Shown one piece after another: positions 23,662-35,345 of a stretch of DNA of 64,000 nucleotides. This DNA is from Prosopocoilus inquinatus (lineage: Eukaryota > Arthropoda > Insecta > Coleoptera > Lucanidae): positions 69,874,212 through 69,938,211 of the forward strand of contig CM069870.1 in NCBI GenBank assembly GCA_036172665.1, given 5' to 3'. Within the stretch, counting starts at the first letter, position 1. The number at the start of each line of letters is the position of its first letter. The position numbers were made by a program, and so were the translations under genes. The notes below the pieces were generated by a model, which worked only from the letters and a program-made list of their open reading frames with translations, was not told where the DNA came from and ran no database searches.

Positions 23662-24254
23662 TACAGAAAACTACAAATAAATTACGCTGTCGAAATACAT
23701 AACAGAAAACTTTGTTATTATAAGATTTGCCCCTCTTTATGATGCCACAACTGTACGTCGTGCTAAGTGATGAACACTTCTAATTGTTTTAAACTCCTGA
23801 CATTCATCATTCTATTCTATATTTACAAAATAATAATAACAATGAAAGTTATGTGGCAATCCTTAAAAAAAAAAAAAAAACTCTGCTCGTCTACAGGAAG
23901 CACATTTATACTGCGTGTTTCCACTCATTATGTGGCTTGTTCGTTCCACTTTACACAACGTACGGTTCAAGCAGCCCGTTACGCACCTCGATCTAAGGCG
24001 TTGTGCGAAACAATAAAAAACGTCCCACATATCCATCTTATACTCATCTTCCACTGTTTCCATTTACTTCTTTATTCATTTGTTTACTCTTCTAATTCAA
24101 AACTGCCTTAATTATTATTTACAAGCATCCTCCCTTCTACACGTTTTGATTTAGTAATACGCCATACTTCAAACATAATTCCATTAATTATTATTTGTAA
24201 ATTGTTATCCGTTTCTCGCCTCTTATTTATAAACAGGCTTCTTTGAGCATGTTA
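23662..24254. other. Unique AT-rich sequence, no gene supported
   Basis: Open frames on both strands overlap at 23767-24111 around a 17-base poly-A run. None is recognised. Confidence 0.35.
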
Positions 24255-24575
24255 TTAATAAGCATAACACCAATCAGATTCGTTAATAACATCAAATTGT
24301 AAAAGCAAAGAGTGATTAATAGCAGTAACTTTTCTTTTATAAATTTTATAATCGTAAAAATAAAAGAGACCCCAAGTATCTTCCTTGAGGCACACCCGAT
24401 TTAGCTTGAAAGATAACCGAGAAAAAATGGACTGACGTCTGTTACATAAGTAAGAATTGAAGGAAGGCGCTAGTTTCCTCGAAAAACCAAAAGAATTTGA
24501 CTTATTGAGAAGAAGTATTTCATGATTGACTCGGAAGAAGGCCTTCGAATTCAGTAGAAATCCAGGTTGATTCAA
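24255..24575 (-). pseudogene. Decayed non-LTR reverse transcriptase fragment (Jockey/CR1-like)
   Basis: The minus-strand frame reads FLLNSKAFFRVNHEILLLNK, then FGFSRKLAPSFNSYLCNRRQ. This follows the classic non-LTR RT block 'LDFSKAFDxVNHxILLxKL..(Y)GIRG.ALxxFKSYLxNRxQ'. Past a frameshift the neighbouring frame reads GCASRKILGVSFIF, matching the GVPQGSxLGPLLF block. The catalytic (F)ADD is not seen and the D of KAFD is changed to F, so it is inactive. No 5' or 3' end of the element is evident. It abuts the repeat array starting at 24576. Confidence 0.7.
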
Positions 24576-26115
24576 TGGCCTTCGGCAGGTCTTCAGAAAA
24601 CAGCAGTAAATTGCTTAAGCCTTTCGAAGGCCTTCGGAAAGTCAGTTTATTTGATGTATGAATCCATCGAAGGCTGTCCATGAACCTTCGGCAGATTTTA
24701 CGAAAACAGCAGGACATTGCTTGATCCTCTCGAATGTATTCGAAACGTCAGTCTACTTGACCTCCAGCTTCAATGGACTTCGACAAGTCAGTCTATTTGA
24801 TGTCCATCTTCATTGGACTTCGACAAGTCAGTCTACTTGATGCCCTTCTTCATTGGACTTCGACAAGTCTTCTGTAAAGAGCAGTAAATTACTTGACTCT
24901 TTTGGAAACTCTACACAAGGTTCAGCCTATTTGATGTCCTTTGATGGGTCTTCCGAAAACAGCAGTAAATTTCACGATTCCCCCCTACAAGCCTTCGAGA
25001 AATCAGTCTACTTGATGCCCATCTTCATTGGATTTCGACAAGTCTTCTGAAAAGAACAGTAGATTATTTGCGTCTTTCGGGAACCCTTCAAAAGCCTTCG
25101 AGAAGTCACTCTAGCGCCGATTTCTAGCTCCAATGACTTTCGACAGATTAGGAAATAGTCTGACTTTCAAGAAAATCTTCGGAAAGACTTGCACCTAGAG
25201 CTTCTTCAAAGACCTTTGATAAGTCTTTCAAAAAGAGCAGTAAATTGTTTGGCTCTCTCATAGGCCTTCGAAAAATTAGTCTACTTGATGTCCAGCTTCA
25301 ATGGCCTTCGACAGATTTTGCGAAAACAGTAGAAAATTGCTCGACTCTTTCGAAGATCTTCGGAAAGACAGTCTACTTGTGTCCAGAGCTTCAAAGGCCT
25401 TCGGCAAGTCTTTCAAGAACAGCTCTAGATTGTTTGGTTCTCTCGTAGGACATCGACAAGTCCCTCAAAATCGCTTGACTCGATGTCCAACCTCAAAGGC
25501 CTTTGACAGATTTTCCGAAAACAGTAGTCTTGGAATGTCCTCGGAAAGACTTGCGCCTAGAGCTTCTTCGAAGACTTTCCACAAGTCTTTCAAAAACAGC
25601 AGAAAATTGTCTGAGAGTTTTTCGTAGGCCTCCAAAAAAATCAATCCATTTGACGTGCAGCTTCAATGATTTTCGACGGCAGTAAATTACTTGACCCTCT
25701 CCAAGATCTTCGAGAAGTCAGTTTACCGCTTCAATAACCTCTCACAGGTCTTTTAAAACCATCAGTAAATTATTTGACCCTCTCTGACAGGACTTTTAAA
25801 GTCATCAGTAAATTGCTTTGACCCTTTCCGACAGGTCTTTTCAAATCATCTTTCAATTGCTTGAGGCTCTCTGACAGGTCTTTTAAAATCATTATAGTAA
25901 ATCGCTTGACCGTCTCTAAGGTCTATGGGAAGTCAGTCCATTTGAATCGAAAAGGCCGTTGAGGTTGAATGGCCTACGACTGGTCTTCCAAAAACATCAG
26001 TAAATTGCGTGATCCTTTCGGAAGCCTTCGAAAAGTCAGTGTACTTTACGTCCACCTTCAATGGGCTTTTTCGACAGATCTTCGGAAAACAGCCAAAAAT
26101 TGCTTTCTACAGATC
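24576..26115. repeat. Degenerate tandem array (GGCCTTCGACAAGTCTT / CAGTAAATTGCTTGACC words)
   Basis: The word CAGTAAATTGCTTGACCCTC and close variants occurs about 16 times (for example 24603, 24883, 25230, 25327, 25680, 25760, 25804, 25996). It alternates with GGCCTTCGACAGGTCTT and AAGTCAGTCTACTTGATGTCC blocks. Spacing ranges from about 45 to 180 bp, so sub-units have been lost or recombined. The plus-strand frames along it (24853-25050, 25301-25627, 25969-26202) are repeat readings with serine/lysine-rich low-complexity products. Confidence 0.8.
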
Positions 26116-26119
26116 TCCC

Positions 26120-26380
26120 AGAAAAAAAAATACAAAAAAAAAATAAGGAAAGTAGATAACGCTCTGGTGGATCATCCACTTCAATTGATGAGCAGCACGT
26201 AGCTAAAAGAACACTTGATTATCATCGTTGTACTATTTAACATGTTCCAGTCAGTATCTTTTGGTTATTGTCTACATTTTAAAAGATGATTTGATTTGAA
26301 AAAAAAAAAACAAGTAAGGCAGACAACGCTTTGGTGGACCATCCACTTCAATTAATGAGCAACACGCAGCTAAACAGGTG
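26120..26380 (+). repeat. Short tandem duplication, period ~180 bp
   Basis: GTGGATCATCCACTTCAATT GATGAGCAGCACG near 26166 recurs as GTGGACCATCCACTTCAATT AATGAGCAACACG near 26333. Between them, CCAGTCAGTATCTTTTGG...ATTTTAAAAGATGATTT resembles 27402-27455, a dispersed third piece. Confidence 0.7.
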
Positions 26381-26649
26381 GCGCTCAAAAAAACTCATTT
26401 CGAATTTGCTGTGTCAAAACGGAATATTTGGCGAAATCTTTTATTCGTCTGGAACCGCTGACTGCATATCATCCATGACGCGGCGTTGCAAATCTGACTT
26501 TTATTTTATTTTTTCCTTAATCACGTTTCAAAAAGTCTCGGCTTTTCCCGGACATGCCCTGATTTTTCAAAGACAACGACCTGATTTACGAATCTTGAAG
26601 TTGGCAACCCTGTGCGATTCATCTCAAATCTGTATAAGGGATCACGACC

Positions 26650-26757
26650 AATAGAATTCTAGTTTTGTGACGTCACATCGTCTCTAGGCCACTTTTTATT
26701 GTACGGCGAGCATCTGCCGTTGTTAGGTAAGGTGACGTCACAAAAAAAAATTCTATT
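26650..26757. mobile_element. 108 bp MITE with GTGACGTCAC inside its inverted repeats
   Basis: The left end reads AATAGAATTCTAGTTTTGTG then ACGTCAC. The right end is GTGACGTCACAAAA...ATTCTATT, its reverse complement apart from one gap. Each arm thus holds TGACGTCA, the palindromic CRE/ATF site. The interior carries TAGGTAAGG. The superfamily is not assigned. Confidence 0.65.
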
Positions 26758-26765
26758 CGTCGGTT

Positions 26766-29437
26766 TTCCTGCAATGATTACGTCTAAACACGCGAATTTT
26801 GAGATGTACCTCGGCCAGAACATTCGAATCTAGAAACGCATCTCAGCTATAGCCTACAGCATAAGCACAGCGTTGCCAGATTGGGCGAAATTCCGCCATT
26901 TGGGCTACATTTTAGACTTATTTGGCTTTCAAAACTTTTACTTTTCTTGTCTTCACATACCGACAAAGAAAATATATGCCATGTGATCAATAATGACGCT
27001 ACTTTAATTTAATTATTATATGATAAGTATACTTTGAGGATCGTTTTTTTTTGTTTTCTATTCATTTCATATTTGTTATTTCTTTTTTGTTTTAAGGAAT
27101 TGATGGTTTGCATTTTATTCAGGTTTCGTTTTTTGTCATTTTGTTTCCCGCCAGTTTCTCTCTTGATTTTCGGTCGGAAAATCGTCGTTTTTTTCATTAA
27201 TGTTTCTTGCCTATTTGTCTTTTATTTTTCGCATTTATCTTCTTTTTAACCAATTTATTTTTCCGCATTTATTGACTCGTTTTTACGGTTCTCTTTTGCT
27301 TCCCATGAGTGTGTTTATTCGTAAAAACTCGTGGATTTTCATTTTTTTTTGTCCATCTTTTGCCGTCGTGGCATTTCTATTTTTTTTCATTTATCATCTT
27401 CCAGTTTCCAGTCAGTATTTTTTCGTTATTATCGTGCATTTTAAAAGATGATTTAAGCTGGCGACGCACGATTCTTTTGCCGAATCGTTCAGAAAACGTT
27501 GACTTTTGCTTTTGCTCGCAAAAGTTTGCGCAAAAATCACGGTACTGCAAGTTCCATGATTTTTTCCCGTACGTTCCCTCGGATAAAATTCCTCCCTTCC
27601 CCCCTCCTTCATGGTCACCGTTTTGAATGGACTAATTCCATAAAAAAAAAGTCAAAGGACTTCACGCATCTCATGCTTCAAAGCACGTTTTGGAAATTGG
27701 GAAAAAATGTTGGCCTAAGCTCATTGCAGACATGGCGAGGGGAGGGGGGGGGGAAGGTAAATCCAGCATATTTCTATTTACTACGTTTTAAATAAACTTA
27801 AAGATTAAAACTTATTGTATCTTTTTTTTTGTTTAAAAAAGAAACCCTTTGGTAACCCACCTGGAACGTCAACGACCATCACATCAAACGAGACCGGACT
27901 CCATAGGACCCCAGAGTTTCACATCCAATTACCACACATGGCTTCACTTGCACACTCCATTGTTACATCACAGTTAATTCCCAGGTTGATAATAATAATT
28001 AAAAACCGAATTGCCGCACTGCATTGCAGGATAAAAAAAAATCTCACCGCGCCAGGTCTTTCTAGCTTATACGGTCCAACCAGAAGATTTTTTTCTTAAG
28101 TGCGTAGATTGGGGCGGGGGAAAAAGATTTGGGCTTCCAAGAACCGACGACGACGACCACTCGCACACGAAATTAAAGTTGGCATGCGTGCCGCTTACGC
28201 ACGTACATACGTACCGCCGATCTTTATGGCCATGGCAATTATGTCACCGTCGATCGTCGGAGCCAATTTCTGATTTATTTTGGCTTGAACTTCCGCTCCG
28301 CGTCGTGAAAATTTTGGTCCTTCTTTCACTTTCGGTCTGGCAGCACGCGCGCGCCGCTTTCCTCCTCGAGGAGATACTTTCGGGCGAGAAGGAGGCGATG
28401 CGATGGAAATCGCGACCGTGAAGCTCCGTTACAGGCCGGCCAACAACTGACGTGGTGAGCTTTTCCCGGTTCGAGCGAACGGTGAAACTCCGCCAAGTCT
28501 GCCGTAACAATCAGCGAGCGACGGCCAACACGTGGCCCTGCACGCCCAACATGTGGTTGGGGATCAGTTTAGACTAGATTTCGAGGACGTGGTTGGCAAA
28601 AAAAAAAAAAAAATTGGTCGATGATCGATGGACCAGAAAATCGTTCCAATGTTGTGGTCGTAGAGTAGACAATCTGGTTCCTTCCTTGCGTGCAACAAAA
28701 TTTTGAAGGTGTCGAAAATACGTACGTGTATTAGAATTTCGTGATATACAGAATTGGCAAAAACATAACTAAACATCCTGAATAATGCATGCAACAGAGA
28801 CCGCACCATAAAAATAACGAAGAAGAAATATGACTAGTCACACACACGTGTGCTCGCGAGGTACGAACGTTTACGAGACGAATCGAAGAAGTGTCCATGT
28901 TTAAAAGGCAATTGGCCAGTGCTGTATATGTATACAAAAAATAAGTATTGATATTCTTTCCGTTTCTTTATTTGTTTTTCCTTCATTCAAAATCGTTAAA
29001 ATTTGGAGGCACCATGCCTTTTAAGTATATCCAACGAAAGGAATATGGGATCTTTCGAATTAACGAACTAAAATGACTCTTTCGTTACTGACTCGGAACC
29101 CGAGCGCAACAGCTGTTCCAAGCAAATAAAATCTCTTTACAAAGAATTTATCGGACTCAAATTACAACAAAAAAAATATGTGCATAAAAATTAAAGAAAT
29201 GTTGAAGAAGACATGACGTAACATTAAACGATAATTTCTCTACTGACAAAAGTTTAGGTCGCGCAGACGTTTTCGATCTGAAATTGTGAAAGACTTCACA
29301 AAGTAGTAACCGATTTGTTACTAGCAACTAATTTATTGCGTTATATTGTATTGAGGGGGGGGGGGGGCGGACAGAGGACTCTCTGAGATCTCACAGATTG
29401 GGCCGCTTGCCTTGGGATCTCGCGGGGCTAGAGACTT
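26766..29437. other. Unique sequence: T-rich tract, G runs and a GC-rich island
   Basis: Positions 27030-27460 are T-rich low-complexity sequence. Positions 27738-27756 and 29353-29368 are G runs. Positions 28100-28560 form a GC-rich non-repetitive island that could be regulatory. It holds a plus-strand donor-like GTG|GTGAGC at 28453-28461 but no coherent coding exon. Frames listed there overlap on both strands and none is recognised. Confidence 0.4.
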
Positions 29438-31860
29438 GAAAAAAAGTGAAGGAAAACGTTTGAAAAAAGTGAAGGAAAACGTTTGAAAAAAGTGAAGGAA
29501 AACGTTTGAAAAAAAGTGAAGGAAAACATTTGAAAAAAAGTGAAGGAAAACGTTTGAAAAAAGTGAAGGAAAACGTTTGAAAAAAAGTGAAGGAAAACGT
29601 TTGAAAAAAGTGAAGGAAAACATTTGAAAAAAGTGAAGGAAAATGTTTGAAAAAAGTGGAGAAAAATGCTTTAAAAAAGTTGAAAAACTATAAAGCTTTT
29701 CCTTAATATTTAATAAATTTTAATTTTTTGTTTTTCTTTTAATTTTTAAAAAAAATTTACACTATTTTAATATTCTTATAATTTTTTTTCGAAATTTTTC
29801 AATATTTTTCACGTTAGAAAAAGTGAAAATGTTTAAAAAAAGTGAAGCAAAATGTTTAAAAAAGTAAAGAAAAATATTTAAAAAAAGTGAAGCAAAATGT
29901 TTAAAAAAGTAAAGAAAAATATTTAAAAAAAGTGAAGAAAAATGTTTTAAAAAAGTGGAGAAAAATGCATTAAAAAAGTTGAAAAACTAAAAAGCTTTTC
30001 CCTAATGTTTAATAAATTTTAATTTTTTGTTTTTCTTTTAATTTAAAAAAAATACACTATTTTAATATTTTTATGATTTTGTTACCACCAAAAGATTTAA
30101 AAGCTAATACTCCTGGATTCCAACATCGTAATACTGGTAACAGATAGCGTTGTCTTTGGACAACTGGTTGCCACGGCTGAACTTGGTGGAGAATGGGCGG
30201 GGTAACTAAATATAAACAAATAGGGCGCCAGGGAATTACCTTCCCAATTGTCAAACACACTTTGATGTTTTCCCAAGGCCTCAATGTGCGCGCTTGAAGT
30301 ATTCTCAATTTTCTCCAGGAGATTTTTCCTCTCTTGATGCGTTCAAAGTAGGAGATTAACATAAGCAAAACACGTTCAGTGATACGGTGTTTATTAACAC
30401 ACACATACACTAGTTGAACAAAATTTAACAATGTTTAAACTGTAACCTATCAAAACTTTAAATGATAGCCATAATACGCGGGATGGACAGATCTGACCTC
30501 ACAATCGGTGCTCCAAAGACACCACGAAATTTACGTAGACGTTACTTAAATATTAAACTAAGTTACGAACTATTAAATACGTAAGTTGCTTTCGTGTCCG
30601 GTAAAATAGTCGGCATGCAATTCGAATCAAAATAATAATGGTATACGTCACTCTTTGTCGCTCAGCTGAGCTCCAGTTCCTGCGAGAAGCGTAAGATGTC
30701 ACTAGTTGGTAGGCGCCGCTTCGTTCCAAGACGATTTTCAATCAGCAATGCTGCCAACGGCGGTCCAACTCCAGATGTCTGTCTCGCTCTAATGTCGCAA
30801 CGGAGTCCAGCGATTCAAACACAGGTGCGTTTCGTATTCGAAATGTTCACATACCCATTCGGGAACTGATACCAACGCTCAGTACTAATACTAATGCAAT
30901 CAGTAACAATAACCAACAACAAACAAACGACTCTGCTACTTAGCAAACTCGTTGGACGTGAACGTATAAACGTTCCACAAGACTCGGGAGAGATATTTGC
31001 TTCCGGAAAATCCGTAGAAAAGTGGTTTTGTTTAAACAAACACAAACCGTCGATAGCACTGAATATGCGTCTGCCCTCGCCCGAGTCAGAAGAAGGAATG
31101 CCCGTAATACACAATGGCCGCTGAAGAAGATGATTTCCGTTTTATAGACTACACAAAATGGCCAAACCAATGGGAAAATTATGACGTCAGAAGACGGAGA
31201 TTAAACACCAATAATATTTTCAATATTTTTCACATTAGAAAAAGTGAAAATGTTTAAAAAAGTGAAGGAAAATATTAATTGTTGCAAATTAGGCGTATAG
31301 TATAATATACTTGGTGGCCTAATAATCAAACATAATTACTTACATCATAATTTTAAATTTTGTTTACATAATTTTCTAATAATTTAATCAAATCTTTTTC
31401 ATTTAAATTATTCCATTCTTAAAAAAAGTGAAGAAAAATGTTCAAAAAAAGTGAAGAAAAATGTTTTAAAAATGTGAAGAAAAATGTTTTAAAAAAGTGG
31501 AGAAAAATGCTTTAAAAAAATTGAAAAACTAACAAGCTTTTCCCTAATGTTTAATAAATTAAATTTTTTTGTTTTTCTTTTAATGAAAAAGAAAAAATTA
31601 CACTATTTTAACATTTTTATAAATTTTTTCGAATTTTTCAATTTTCTTCACATTAGAAAAAGTGAAAATGTTTAAAAAAAAGTGAAGGAAAATGTTTTTA
31701 AAAGGTTGAAAAACTGAAAAGCTTCTCCCTAATGTTTAAAAAATCATTCATTTTTTGTTTTTTTTTTTTTAATTTTTTAATAACAAATTTTTTCACTATT
31801 TTTAATAAGAAATTTATAAATTTTTCTAAATTTTTCAATTTTTTTTTCACGTTAAAAAAC
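29438..31860. repeat. Minisatellite of ~23 bp (AAAAAAGTGAAGGAAAACGTTTG) in several blocks
   Basis: Near-perfect 23-24 bp units run from 29438 to about 29690. Variant blocks (AAAAAGTGAAGAAAAATGTTT) follow at 29816-30000, 31225-31290, 31420-31550 and 31650-31720. They are separated by a repeated ~130 bp spacer (AAGCTTTTCCCTAATGTTTAATAAATTT ... CACTATTTTAATATTTTTAT ... TTTCACATTAGAAAAAGTG). The minus-strand frame rich in FFKRFPSLF is a translation of the minisatellite. A 1.1 kb unrelated insertion sits at about 30080-31215. Confidence 0.85.
30080..31215 (-). mobile_element. ~1.13 kb LTR-like insertion in the minisatellite
   Basis: The minisatellite spacer is continuous up to TTTTATGATTT (30079) and resumes at ATTTTCAATATTTTTCAC (31216), so the intervening non-repetitive DNA is an insertion. 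On the minus strand it starts TGGTGTTTAATC, carries TATAAAAC near 31145 and AATAAACACC near 30392, and ends GGTGGTAACA. Together these read as TG...CA ends with a TATA box and a poly(A) signal, as in a solo LTR. A TGGCGCCC word near 30222 resembles a primer-binding site; if real, the LTR ends there. ATTTT flanks both sides with slightly different boundaries, so the target duplication is uncertain. There is no gag or pol. Confidence 0.5.
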
Positions 31861-31869
31861 TATCCTGAT

Positions 31870-32399
31870 TTTTTAAAATTCTTAGCCGAATTCGCCACGC
31901 CGGCCGTCGCGTCCCATTCAATACAAAACACGACGCGTTTATCGTCACGCGAACGGTCTGTTCCGTCGTCCGGCCGCCATCTTGGTTCCAATATGGCACC
32001 GATCGCGACGTCCGAGTACGTCTCGTCACCGCGTTTCACTTGCCACCGTCATCCGGATATTGGATTCCAAGATGGTGGCAGCCGCGACGCCCGAATTCAC
32101 CTCGTCGCGTCGCTCCGTTTCGTTTGTTAATAATAATAATAACTTTATTAACCATAGCCACAGTACAAGCGTTACCTCACACGACACGCCTTTTTCTTCT
32201 TCTCCGAACGCGTCCACCCAACCGCAACGTCGCCATCTTGGATTTCAAAATGGCGTCGGGATCACGGCCGTATTGCGCTTGGCCGGCCGATTAATTTTAC
32301 ATCCAACACAACGGCTTTGCCTCCACGGGGAAACTTTCCCAACTCGTAAAGCCGCTATTTTGGATTCCAAGATGGCGTCGGGATGAATACTAACCTTCG
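31870..32399. promoter_or_regulatory. CpG-rich stretch with four CGCCATCTTGG...CCAAGATGGCG palindromes
   Basis: Words of the form CGCCATCTTGGATTCCAAGATGG and variants occur at 31975, 32062, 32231 and 32351. Each is a near-palindrome centred on TTGGATTCCAA. GCCGCCATCTTG is the consensus core of YY1-type zinc fingers (Pho in flies). The surrounding frames (31982-32386 and others) are arginine/serine-rich readings in several overlapping frames and are not credible proteins. A regulatory role is inference. Confidence 0.35.
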
Positions 32400-32400
32400 A

Positions 32401-32599
32401 AATCATAAACCAAACTACCAAACTACTTACAGTTCGCTATATTTCATAAACGGTATGTATTTCCCACATTGTAGGAAAGTAATTCACAAGTTATTCATAA
32501 ACCCTCGCTGATTATGCGCCAAAAATGTGGGAAATGTGCTCAGTTTATGAAATAAAGCGAATTCTAAGCGGACGCATGGCGTAAGTTTGGTTTATGAAT
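32401..32599. mobile_element. ~200 bp MITE with ~75 bp inverted repeats
   Basis: The left arm has AATCATAAACCAAACT, TATATTTCATAAAC and ATTTCCCACAT. The right arm has ATGTGGGAAAT, GTTTATGAAATAAAG and AGTTTGGTTTATGAAT, the same words inverted. There is no coding capacity. Confidence 0.75.
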
Positions 32600-33427
32600 A
32601 TCGGCCTTAATTGCCTCCGCCCGGACGTTTAATTTGACTCCCCCACACGATGGATTTATGTGAGAAGAAACAAATTTTTGGAATAGTATTAGTATGTACA
32701 CTAATGCTTAAAAGTTTCGAAATAAAAAGCAATAAAATCGTTCGAATTTGAATCTTATTGAAACGGGCCTAATATATTTCGAACTTTAAGGAACAGAGAC
32801 ACTTTCTCCGCACTCCGATAGGAGGGTTGTTTACTTAGGTCCTATTAAACCCCGGCCGGTGCAGATGTTTATGGTTTGTTGAATTTCGTTGCCAGTATTT
32901 GGTTCCGAGTATTTATTGAGGCGACGCGCGGTTGCGAACGCGGACGCGGTGGCGAATTTGTTTGTTCTCTTTTACTTTAACTTAAAAATTAAACAAAAAA
33001 TGTTTTTTTTTTAATTAGAATATTTTATATTGTTAAATAACAGGATTTCAGATCATATTATAAAGACATATAAATGTTAAATTGCTATAAAGGATCGACG
33101 ATGTTAATTAATCTGAAAAATTATAATTATACCAAATTTCTGCCTTTATACACTTCTGGTTTGTTTGACTTCACAAAAATTTTATTCGTTTGTAGTTTGT
33201 GTATGTTTTTCTGTGGATTCTAAAATTTTCATTACGAGAAATACATAAATAGATTTTTAGTAAATATGAAATACAGGGTGATTTATTAGCTCACCGACAA
33301 GCTTTGCCATACGGAAAGCTCACATAATTTTAAGAAAATAATAACAATTATGACATATGTTCGATTTTATTTATTTTTAAGTAAATAGAAGACCTCACAA
33401 TTTTGATTCTAGTTATTTTGTCCCGTT

Positions 33428-33474
33428 CCTCTGTACAGCTGTTTCAGTCCTATTTGGGGCTTCGTCAGCAGAAG
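33428..33474 (-). ncRNA. Hammerhead ribozyme motif 2 (best preserved)
   Basis: Minus strand 5'-3': stem I strand CTTCTG, core CTGACGA, stem II AGCCC/GGACT (four of five pairs) with loop CAAATA, core GAAA, stem III ACAG/CTGT (all four pair), cleavage base A, stem I strand CAGAGG (six pairs with CTTCTG, one G-U). Every invariant hammerhead position is present. The very short loopless stem III is the arrangement known for dimer-acting hammerheads of retroelements. It lies in the left arm of the palindrome and has no counterpart in the right arm, so it inserted later. Unlike the other copies, I found no target duplication. Confidence 0.7.
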
Positions 33475-35277
33475 CGATCGCAGGATGTCGCTATTTAAGC
33501 GGTTTCTATTATGCTATTTAAGCATTTCCGTTATATTTTACATTTTTTCACGTCATCTTTATTTTATAAATGTTAATATATTGATATTTTCAATTCAAGT
33601 TTATCATACACGTCTTATTCACATGTCAAGAAACCTATTCATGTAAAATATTTTCGACATCAAGACAAATTCTGTTTCATTTTACCGAACCTCTGTTTTA
33701 CGATACCCTTTTGTTCTTTGTGGTAAAGAGATATCACGTATAAAAACCTATGACTTTTATGCTGTTATGTTTTTCTGCGGATCCTAAAATGAAGCATCTA
33801 TACATACCGTGACTTATTTTATTAACTCTAAACATAAAAGGTAAATATTCCCAGGTTCAGTTATAAAAAAAAAACATGTCAATGCATTGCAGAATATGCA
33901 AACAAGTTTCAATAAAACAAATATGATGTTAATGTCAGTTATGAATGTCATGAATTATGTCTGAAATATTTAAAAAAATACTATGAAAGAATTTGATAAT
34001 CGTTTGGCATTAGTATTTAAAACGTGAAGGACATTTGAAACAGTTAAAATGTTTTTACTAAAAATTATTAATTATCGAATAATTAACTCATTAAAATTAT
34101 TCAGAATCATACAAATTTAGGAAACTTAACAAATATAGTATTAAACTCCTAGAATATAGAATGATATGTGTAATACTTAAAAATTGCAATACTTGCGTTA
34201 AAAATAATATACATATTTCATTCTACGCCACAGAGGAAAAAATAATATTCTTCTTTTTAGTTTCTTCTCAAATCTGACATCAGTAAAATAAGTTAAAAAG
34301 TTCATCCACAAAGTTTGGCAAGTTTTCATTAATCTAGAAGTTAAGAGAAAATGATTAAATCGTATAACATTTATTTTCTGAAAATATGTGAATGATTTTT
34401 GAGTATTTGAAAAAATATATAGAATGAGCTAGATTATTTAAATTTGTTTCTTATTATAATAATATAAATGCTAAGAAGTTCTACTCAACAAAGCTATTAA
34501 TTAGTTGCAAAACATATGTGTATTTAATGAAACTAGAAAGTTAAATTTAATTAACGAAAAATAACAGATTTTATTTTATTGACTTATTTAATTTCAATTG
34601 CCAAAGTTTCAGAAATTTTAATTTCATAATGCACACATTATTTACTACACATGTTATAATATTTAGAAAATAAATTTTGTTAAATTTCTTATCCATCCAA
34701 CTACAATGAAAGTCTTTCTAGCAGATTATTCAAGTTGGTTGAATAAGTTCGCATCTGTGTTAAATCGCTGTGTTTGCGATGACCGGTTTTATTATCGGGG
34801 TAGCAGTTACGGTTGTAAAAGCTATAAGGTTCATAATTGCAAAGCATAAAATTTCTTACTGCCAGTGGCATGTCTCGTACTCCTAAAACTTTATAGCAGA
34901 AGTGTACAAGGTGATCCGAAAATAATGAGATACAGAGCAACAGTGGATTCCTTACAACAAAATATTGCGATCTAGTTAAACTCATTCCCAAAAGTTGACA
35001 ATAAAGGAGACACAGCGCAATTTCAATTTGCTTCAAAAATTCTTAAAGCTCATTGCCTTAAAAATTGACATGCGGGGATTTTTCTGAGACGAAGAAATGA
35101 TAATGTGTCTTCAATTTTGATAAATCAGACAGAGTGCACCACTTACGGTACCATTTTTGAGTTTAAAATGCTTTAAATTACTTGTGAGCAAAATTTTGGA
35201 ACTTTTAGCAAAAAATATTACTCTCCCATCTCTACGTTGTAGCAAGTCTGCTAGAGATTGCAGTGGGCTCCTCAAGC

Positions 35278-35345
35278 ATCCTCTGTGTAGCGCTATTTTA
35301 GCCTTAATTAGGGCCTCATCAACAGAACAGTAGCTCGAGAAATTT
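35278..35345 (-). ncRNA. Degenerate hammerhead-like copy
   Basis: The minus strand reads TTGATGA, GGCC...GGCT (stem II forms), AAAA in place of GAAA, and the palindrome TAGCGCTA as stem III. Two core positions are changed (C3 and G12), so it should be inactive. The following bases (CGAGCTACTG...) match the sequence next to motif 1, so it is the same family. It sits near the centre of the 32690-37785 palindrome. Confidence 0.45.

Noticed and set aside
24658..26202. Series of plus-strand ORFs rich in Ser, Lys and Phe
   Set aside because: They follow the degenerate CAGTAAATTGCTTGACC repeat, with changing frames and no domain.
26860..26945. GCGTTGCCAGATTGGGCGAAAT as a transposon terminus
   Set aside because: It looks like a known type of dispersed insect sequence, but no partner end or target duplication was found nearby.
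29333..29623. Minus-strand ORF with FFKRFPSLF repeats
   Set aside because: Direct translation of the 23 bp minisatellite. Unit length is variable and no start context or splice sites exist.
31847..32386. Overlapping Arg/Ser/Pro-rich ORFs on both strands
   Set aside because: They arise from CpG-rich DNA lacking stops in several frames at once. There is no domain and no splice logic.
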